A stretch of DNA of 18,171 bases from Cyanobacteria bacterium UBA8803 (GTDB taxonomy: Bacteria; Cyanobacteriota; Cyanobacteriia; Cyanobacteriales; Coleofasciculaceae), in assembly GCA_003505715.1 (NCBI GenBank), contig DNXU01000279.1, positions 13,637 to 31,807 of the forward strand. The letters run 5' to 3'. Below, one piece after another: positions 15,830 through 18,171 of this stretch. A program made the position numbers and the translations under genes. Positions within the stretch are counted from its first letter, which is position 1. Each line of letters opens with the position of its first letter. Under the pieces are notes generated by a model. That model ran no database searches. It had not been told where the DNA came from and worked only from the letters and a program-made list of their open reading frames with translations.

Positions 15830-15903
15830 TGGATACTGGTCGGACTTGAACCGACATCTCTCGATCTGCCAGATCGATGCTTTCCCAATTAAGCTACAGA
15901 CCC
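15830..15903 (-). tRNA. tRNA-Ala(GGC), bulged acceptor stem
   Basis: Loop CTGGCAG is on TCGAT/ATCGA. Acceptor GGGTCTG/CAGTATCC is identical to the neighbouring Ala(CGC), including the bulged T and G3-U70. T arm is GTCGG-TTCAAGT-CCGAC, discriminator A. Confidence 0.88.
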
Positions 15904-15926
15904 ATACAATCGCGATCGCATATCCG

Positions 15927-15957
15927 AAAAATAGCGTGCAAGTTACCAGAGCGCTAT
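15927..15957 (-). terminator. Hairpin with T run at the end of the rRNA-like element
   Basis: On the minus strand ATAGCG (15952-15957) pairs with CGCTAT (15931-15936) across a 15-nt loop and is followed by five T. It would end the rRNA-like RNA just before tRNA-Ala(GGC). The stem is short, so read-through is likely. Confidence 0.55.
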
Positions 15958-15985
15958 GCGTTTTCTCAGTTACTAGAGGGACTCC

Positions 15986-16043
15986 GCCGATGAGTTATTA
16001 CACACTCTTTAAAGGATGGCTACTTCTAGGCCAACCTGTCGGG
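15986..16043 (-). ncRNA. GTPase-associated centre (L11-binding) motif
   Basis: The 58-nt layout of 23S helices 42-44 is present. Outer stem is CCGA/TCGG. Helix 43 runs from AGGTTGGCC through the TAGAAG loop to GGATGGC (plus-strand sense), closing as AGG/CCT. Helix 44 has GTAATAA in the loop. Length matches E. coli 1051-1108 with no gaps. Confidence 0.88.
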
Positions 16044-16090
16044 TTCTTCGCACTCCTCGTTCTCAAACGCCCACTGTATTAGAACAGCGT

Positions 16091-16114
16091 TACTTTTCCT
16101 CTCGTACTAAAGTA
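16091..16114 (-). ncRNA. Sarcin-ricin loop motif of the mini-rRNA
   Basis: The universal 12-nt core AGTACGAGAGGA (16097-16108) is closed by TACTTT/AAAGTA. The stem has no resemblance to the GC-rich helix 95 stem of 23S, while the core is perfect. This argues for selection on the loop. Confidence 0.88.
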
Positions 16115-16147
16115 TGTAAGCTCTTGGAAGTTAGGGCACGCTGCCCT

Positions 16148-16159
16148 GTGCGATCGCAC
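16148..16159. other. Extended HIP1 palindrome
   Basis: GTGCGATCGCAC is a 12-nt perfect palindrome around the cyanobacterial HIP1 octamer, just upstream of the mini-rRNA. It could form a hairpin end, but HIP1 sites are frequent here and this may carry no specific meaning. Confidence 0.5.
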
Positions 16160-16189
16160 ATCCAGGTTAACTAATATCAGAAGAAAGCA

Positions 16190-16197
16190 ACCTCCTT
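16190..16197 (-). promoter_or_regulatory. Orphan Shine-Dalgarno-like site
   Basis: AAGGAGGT on the minus strand is an eight-base match to the 16S anti-Shine-Dalgarno. No start codon follows at a usable spacing (TTG abuts it, and a stop follows), so it is not an ordinary ribosome binding site. It lies about 75 nt before the sarcin-ricin hairpin. Confidence 0.4.
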
Positions 16198-16213
16198 ATA
16201 TCTTGATGGTTAA

Positions 16214-16287
16214 CAGGAGTGGTAGGACTTGAACCTACAACAGCCAATTTAGAAGATTGGTACTCTATCCAGTTGAGCTACACTCCC
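16214..16287 (-). tRNA. tRNA-Arg(TCT)
   Basis: Loop CTTCTAA is on CCAAT/ATTGG. Acceptor GGGAGTG/CACTCCT has a G1-T72 wobble. T arm GTAGG-TTCAAGT-CCTAC, discriminator G. It is the tRNA just upstream of the mini-rRNA. Confidence 0.93.
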
Positions 16288-16292
16288 ATGAT

Positions 16293-16368
16293 TGGTAGTC
16301 CTGACAGGATTTGAACCTGTAACCTCTTGCTTGTAAGGCAAATGCTGCTACCGTTGAGCTACAGGACT
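16293..16368 (-). tRNA. tRNA-Val(TAC), CCA encoded
   Basis: Loop CTTACAA is on TTTGC/GCAAG. Acceptor AGTCCTG/CAGGACT, discriminator A, and CCA is present in the DNA at 16293-16295. T-loop is TTCAAAT. Confidence 0.93.
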
Positions 16369-16373
16369 ACGAG

Positions 16374-16445
16374 AGCGGATGATGGGACTCGAACCCATGC
16401 ACTGAGACTGGCAGACTCAGATGCTAACCACTACATCACACCCGC
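16374..16445 (-). tRNA. tRNA-Gly(GCC)
   Basis: Loop CTGCCAG is on TGAGT/TCTCA (one T-T mismatch). Acceptor GCGGGTG/CATCCGC, discriminator T as expected for glycine. T arm is ATGGG-TTCGAGT-CCCAT. Confidence 0.93.
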
Positions 16446-16454
16446 AAGTTTCAA

Positions 16455-16525
16455 AGCGAATAACGAGGCTCGAACTCGTGCCAAGAGTTTGGAAGACTCA
16501 CATGCTACCGTTACACCATATCCGC
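16455..16525 (-). tRNA. tRNA-Gly(TCC)
   Basis: Loop CTTCCAA is on TGAGT/ACTCT. Acceptor GCGGATA/TATTCGC, discriminator T. Its body (TGGTGTAACGG, T-loop TTCGAGC) is shared with the three Thr tRNAs that follow in the window. Confidence 0.93.
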
Positions 16526-16535
16526 ATTTTTTGAG

Positions 16536-16607
16536 AGCAGATGGCGAGACTCGAACTCGCATAGGCAGTTTACAAGACTGCTGTGTTGCCATTAACACCA
16601 CACCTGC
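16536..16607 (-). tRNA. tRNA-Thr(TGT) on a Gly-type scaffold
   Basis: Loop CTTGTAA is on GCAGT/ACTGC. Acceptor GCAGGTG/CATCTGC, discriminator T. D arm and T arm closely match tRNA-Gly(TCC), so this Thr isoacceptor probably arose from a glycine tRNA by anticodon change. Confidence 0.9.
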
Positions 16608-16617
16608 ATAATCAAAG

Positions 16618-16689
16618 AGCAGACGGCGGGGATTGAACCCACATCAAGGACTTACCACGCCCTTGTGTTGCCACTTACACCACATCTGC
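16618..16689 (-). tRNA. tRNA-Thr(GGT) on a Gly-type scaffold
   Basis: Loop GTGGTAA is on AGGGC/GTCCT. Acceptor GCAGATG/CGTCTGC, T arm GTGGG-TTCAATC-CCCGC, discriminator T. It has the same scaffold as Thr(TGT). Confidence 0.9.
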
Positions 16690-16694
16690 ACCGA

Positions 16695-16766
16695 AGCAGG
16701 CGGCGAGAGTCGAACTCGCATCAGAAGATTACGAAACTCCTATGCTTGCCATTGCACCACACCTGC
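16695..16766 (-). tRNA. tRNA-Thr(CGT) on a Gly-type scaffold
   Basis: Loop TTCGTAA is on GGAGT/TCTTC (one T-T mismatch). Acceptor GCAGGTG/CGCCTGC, T arm GCGAG-TTCGACT-CTCGC, discriminator T. It is the third Thr isoacceptor of this block. Confidence 0.88.
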
Positions 16767-16770
16767 AATT

Positions 16771-16849
16771 TGGTCGCGGGGGCAGGAGTCGAACCTGCTG
16801 ATAAGAGGCTTATGAGACCTCCAAGCCTACCGTGGCTACTTCACCCGCA
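16771..16849 (-). tRNA. tRNA-Met(CAT), initiator-like, CCA encoded
   Basis: Loop CTCATAA is on GAGGT/GCCTC. Acceptor TGCGGGT/CCCCGCG has a weak T1-G72 pair and a 7-66 mismatch. A73 and CCA follow. The acceptor resembles initiator tRNA (CGCGGGG/CCCCGCA), but the three G-C pairs of the initiator anticodon stem are incomplete. An Ile tRNA with modified C34 cannot be excluded. Confidence 0.82.
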
Positions 16850-16858
16850 TCGCACCAA

Positions 16859-16933
16859 TACCCCTGACTGGACTTGAACCAGTAACCTCCGCATTCTAAT
16901 TGCGGCACCTCTTTCCGATTGGGCTACAGGGGC
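16859..16933 (-). tRNA. tRNA-Leu(TAG) anticodon on a class I body
   Basis: Loop ATTAGAA is on perfect stem CCGCA/TGCGG. Acceptor GCCCCTG/CAGGGGT, A73. The variable loop is only AGGTT (5 nt), whereas leucine tRNAs normally have a long variable arm. Amino acid identity is therefore less certain. Confidence 0.88.
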
Positions 16934-16941
16934 AAGATTAA

Positions 16942-17014
16942 TCTGAGTGGCAGGGTTTGAACCTGCGATCTGCGATACCCGAAACCGCCGCGCTCCCAAC
17001 TGCGCTACACCCAG
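16942..17014 (-). tRNA. tRNA-Pro(CGG)
   Basis: Loop TTCGGGT is on GCGGT/ATCGC. Acceptor CTGGGTG/CACTCAG, D stem GCGC/GCGC, T arm GCAGG-TTCAAAC-CCTGC, discriminator A. Confidence 0.92.
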
Positions 17015-17023
17015 ATGCTTTAA

Positions 17024-17103
17024 TACTCCCGACAGGGGTCGAACCTGCAACATAAGAAACTCAGCGCTCAACTGAGTGCGTCTACCTATTCCGCCACGGG
17101 AGC
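17024..17103 (-). tRNA. tRNA-Leu(GAG)
   Basis: Loop TTGAGCG is on CTCAG/CTGAG. Acceptor GCTCCCG/CGGGAGT, A73. The variable region is 11 nt, short but closest to class II of the leucine set in this array. Confidence 0.91.
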
Positions 17104-17127
17104 TTGAATTGACTGTTGATAACCCAG

Positions 17128-17201
17128 TACCCCTGACAGGAGTCGAACCTGCAAAACACTCGACCTGAACGAGCGACGGTTTCCAATTACGTCACAGGGG
17201 C
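17128..17201 (-). tRNA. tRNA-Leu(CAG) anticodon on a class I body
   Basis: Loop TTCAGGT is on GCTCG/CGAGT. Acceptor GCCCCTG/CAGGGGT is the same as in Leu(TAG). The variable loop is GTTTT (5 nt). D stem is three pairs (ACG/CGT). A73. Confidence 0.87.
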
Positions 17202-17204
17202 ATA

Positions 17205-17277
17205 TCGGGATGGCAGGATTTGAACCTGCGACTCCATGCTCCCAAAGCATGGCTTCTAGCCGCTGAATTACATCCCG
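17205..17277 (-). tRNA. tRNA-Pro(TGG)
   Basis: Loop TTTGGGA is on perfect CATGC/GCATG. Acceptor CGGGATG/CATCCCG, T arm GCAGG-TTCAAAT-CCTGC, discriminator A. Canonical in all arms. Confidence 0.94.
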
Positions 17278-17281
17278 TTGA

Positions 17282-17358
17282 TGCTCCTGGAGGGAATCGA
17301 ACCCACACAATGAACAGATTTTAAATCTGCCGCCTACTGCCAATTGGGCTACAGGAGC
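17282..17358 (-). tRNA. tRNA-Leu(TAA) with 7-nt variable loop
   Basis: Loop TTTAAAA is on GCAGA/TCTGT. Acceptor GCTCCTG/CAGGAGC, T arm GTGGG-TTCGATT-CCCTC, A73. The variable region TCATTGT cannot form the usual leucine variable stem. Confidence 0.88.
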
Positions 17359-17367
17359 AAGTTTTGG

Positions 17368-17443
17368 TACTCCTGGTGAGACTCGAACTCACACAACACA
17401 CTATTTTTGAGATAGCGGCCTCTTCCAATTGGGCTACAGGAGC
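17368..17443 (-). tRNA. tRNA-Leu(CAA) with 7-nt variable loop
   Basis: Loop CTCAAAA is on GCTAT/ATAGT. Acceptor GCTCCTG/CAGGAGT, T arm GTGAG-TTCGAGT-CTCAC, A73. The variable region is GTGTTGT. Sister of the neighbouring Leu(TAA). Confidence 0.88.
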
Positions 17444-17451
17444 ATAAGAAT

Positions 17452-17526
17452 TGGCTGCCCCGCCAGGGTTTGAACCTAGACCGTCTGAGTCAAAGTCAGA
17501 TATGCTGCCAGTTACACTACAGGGCA
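17452..17526 (-). tRNA. tRNA-Gln(TTG), CCA encoded
   Basis: Loop CTTTGAC is on TCTGA/TCAGA. Acceptor TGCCCTG/CGGGGCA, discriminator G, and CCA encoded at 17452-17454. The weak T1-A72 pair is typical of glutamine tRNAs. Confidence 0.93.
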
Positions 17527-17531
17527 ATAAA

Positions 17532-17607
17532 TGGCTGCCAGGGTAGGGGTTGCACCTACGTCTCTATGGTTCAGAGCCATAGCGACTTGCTATTCGTCCA
17601 CCTGGCA
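17532..17607 (-). tRNA. tRNA-Gln(CTG), altered T-loop, CCA encoded
   Basis: Loop CTCTGAA is on TATGG/CCATA. Acceptor TGCCAGG/CCTGGCA, discriminator G, CCA encoded. The T-loop is TGCAACC (position 55 is G instead of T) and the D-loop lacks a clear GG. Confidence 0.88.
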
Positions 17608-17612
17608 ATAAA

Positions 17613-17688
17613 TGGCTGCCCTGGTAGGGATTGAACCTACGACCGTTCGCTTAACAGGCGACCGCTACTACCACTGAGCTACAGGGCA
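17613..17688 (-). tRNA. tRNA-Asn(GTT), CCA encoded
   Basis: Loop CTGTTAA is on TCGC/GCGA (four pairs). Acceptor TGCCCTG/CAGGGCA resembles the adjacent Gln tRNAs. Discriminator G, CCA encoded, T arm GTAGG-TTCAATC-CCTAC. Confidence 0.92.
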
Positions 17689-17692
17689 ACGA

Positions 17693-17751
17693 CAGTCCTC
17701 CAGACTCGGTATCAAACTATCGGTTTTCTACTTTTCCAGAGGTAAGGACTG
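17693..17751 (-). ncRNA. Unassigned 59-nt tRNA-sized element
   Basis: A perfect 7-bp terminal stem CAGTCCT/AGGACTG encloses 45 nt and fits exactly between tRNA-Asn (4 nt away) and tRNA-Phe (1 nt away), like an acceptor stem. There is no T arm and no recognisable anticodon arm; an inner CTC(T)GG/CCGAG helix is possible. It may be a minimal or decayed tRNA or another structured RNA. Confidence 0.45.
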
Positions 17752-17752
17752 A

Positions 17753-17825
17753 TGGCCAAACCCTGATTTGAACAGGGGTCTCTGCCTTTTCAGGGCAGCG
17801 CTAAAACCAACTCAGCTATTCGGCC
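17753..17825 (-). tRNA. tRNA-Phe(GAA)
   Basis: Loop CTGAAAA is on perfect CTGCC/GGCAG. Acceptor GGCCGAA/TTTGGCC, T arm CCCTG-TTCAAAT-CAGGG, discriminator A. Canonical. Confidence 0.94.
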
Positions 17826-17886
17826 TGGTTTTAAGGTAGCTTAGATTGATACTCATAAATGGGTGACATACTGGGGGAAATTTCAA

Positions 17887-17972
17887 CGGAAAGGGAGGGA
17901 TTTGAACCCTCGTCAAGTTAAACTTGATCAGTCGTTCCAGGACTGCGCCTTAAGCCACTCGGCCACCTCTCC
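17887..17972 (-). tRNA. tRNA-Ser(GGA)
   Basis: An 86-nt class II tRNA: loop CTGGAAC on CAGTC/GACTG, long variable hairpin TCAAGTT/AACTTGA, acceptor GGAGAGG/CCTTTCC, T arm GAGGG-TTCAAAT-CCCTC, discriminator G. Confidence 0.94.
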
Positions 17973-17979
17973 AAGTTGA

Positions 17980-18054
17980 CGAGAGCGGAGGGACTCGAAC
18001 CCCCACGTCTTCGATTTCGTAGACCGAGATTTTATCCAGTTAAACTACGCTCTC
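17980..18054 (-). tRNA. tRNA-Arg(ACG)
   Basis: Loop CTACGAA is on TCGGT/ATCGA. Acceptor GAGAGCG/CGCTCTC, T-loop TTCGAGT, discriminator G. A34 would need deamination to inosine by TadA to read the CGN codons. Confidence 0.93.
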
Positions 18055-18056
18055 AT

Positions 18057-18130
18057 TGGCGCGGGGACTGAGATTTGAACTCAGAACGTTGGTTTTGGAG
18101 ACCAAAATGTTTCCGTTACACCATCCCCAC
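18057..18130 (-). tRNA. tRNA-Trp(CCA), 3' CCA encoded
   Basis: Loop CTCCAAA is on perfect TTGGT/ACCAA. Acceptor GTGGGGA/TCCCCGC, G73, CCA encoded at 18057-18059. It is the first tRNA of the array in the direction of transcription within this window. Confidence 0.93.
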
Positions 18131-18171
18131 ATTTAAATTTGAACTTTGAATCTAAAATCTAAAATCTAAAA
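18131..18171 (-). promoter_or_regulatory. AT-rich leader with TTTTAGA repeats
   Basis: This region lies upstream of the first array tRNA on the minus strand. It is very AT-rich and holds three exact tandem copies of TTTTAGA (18151-18171). It is where an array promoter would be expected, but no clear -35/-10 pair is visible and the window ends here. Confidence 0.35.

Larger units (their letters stand above)
15927..16142 (-). ncRNA. Mini-rRNA: sarcin-ricin loop joined to GTPase-associated centre
   Basis: This segment, on the array strand, carries two separate 23S rRNA elements in reversed order. The first is a sarcin-ricin hairpin (16091-16114) with the 12-nt core AGTACGAGAGGA on a 6-bp stem TACTTT/AAAGTA unlike that of 23S. 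A small hairpin linker (CTGT/ACAG, 16074-16087) follows. The second is the L11-binding GTPase-centre fold (about 15986-16043), position for position equivalent to E. coli 1051-1108, with A1067 and A1095 equivalents kept. Its helix pairs 1054-1105, 1055-1104 and 1092-1099 carry double, pairing-preserving changes relative to E. coli. A 6-bp hairpin (AGGGCA/TGCCCT) lies just upstream and a terminator-like hairpin ends it. On the ribosome these elements bind EF-Tu and EF-G. It is not part of a 23S gene. Its ends and function are inferred. Confidence 0.82.

Noticed and set aside
15904..16213. A complete or truncated 23S rRNA gene
   Set aside because: Only the sarcin-ricin and L11-region elements match, in reversed order and with new stems. 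Sequence between them does not resemble the intervening 1,500 nt of 23S.
13600..17530. Open frames of 60-235 codons overlapping the tRNAs, the EF-Tu gene and the mini-rRNA on either strand
   Set aside because: They follow tRNA T-arm sequence (repeated VAQLEE or ESNSH-type residues) or are antisense to EF-Tu. They have no ribosome binding sites or family resemblance.
16281..17700. CRISPR array, suggested by regularly spaced similar blocks
   Set aside because: The regular blocks are tRNA T arms; no identical direct repeats with unique spacers and no cas genes are present.
13575..18130. Prophage or conjugative element carrying the array
   Set aside because: No integrase, terminase, capsid, relaxase or transposase gene and no attachment-site repeats are visible in the window. 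Mobility of the array cannot be excluded beyond the right edge.

Overview
The window is cyanobacterial chromosome, most likely from a filamentous species. The evidence is the density of HIP1 palindromes (GCGATCGC, for example near 6040, 8680, 11290, 13517, 13940, 15911 and 16151), stretches of 7-nt repeats, and cyanobacterium-typical genes: a Ycf29/Rre1-like regulator, a PCP_red-domain mini-protein, a DUF6761-like protein, a DUF2079 membrane protein and a P-domain subtilase.

Positions 1-13550 look like ordinary, loosely packed chromosome. In order they hold infC (IF-3, minus), an alpha/beta hydrolase with a PCP_red mini-protein, the response regulator, the DUF6761-like gene, a CGFS glutaredoxin and BolA pair (minus), a secreted protein made of two near-identical 137-residue units (minus), a large S8 protease, the DUF2079 protein, a 1-Cys peroxiredoxin (minus), a LuxR-type regulator, a GNAT acetyltransferase (minus), a small cupin and a microbial-type poly(ADP-ribose) glycohydrolase (PARG, minus).

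Positions 13575-18130 are the remarkable part. I fold 33 tRNA genes by hand, all on the minus strand, mostly 4-12 nt apart, and carrying 33 different anticodons for 16 amino acids. None is repeated; Asp, Glu, Cys and Tyr are missing. Several depart from canonical form: leucine-anticodon tRNAs with short variable loops, threonine tRNAs on a glycine-type scaffold, two Ala tRNAs sharing a bulged acceptor stem, and an Ile tRNA without a TTC T-loop.

Two non-tRNA items sit inside the array on the same strand. One is a divergent but intact EF-Tu gene (13856-15085) with no fusA/rpsL neighbours. The other (about 15927-16142) is an RNA-like segment that joins a perfect sarcin-ricin loop hairpin to a complete 58-nt-type GTPase-associated-centre fold. 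These are the two pieces of 23S rRNA that contact EF-Tu and EF-G on the ribosome. Here they are in reversed order, on unrelated or covarying stems, outside any 23S gene.

Together this reads as a compact accessory elongation cassette: tRNAs, the factor that carries them, and an RNA mimic of that factor's ribosomal docking site. A PARG gene starts 24 nt after the last tRNA. I know of no described family with this composition. The components are read directly from the sequence; the joint function (reserve translation set, toxin decoy or factor regulator) is inference.
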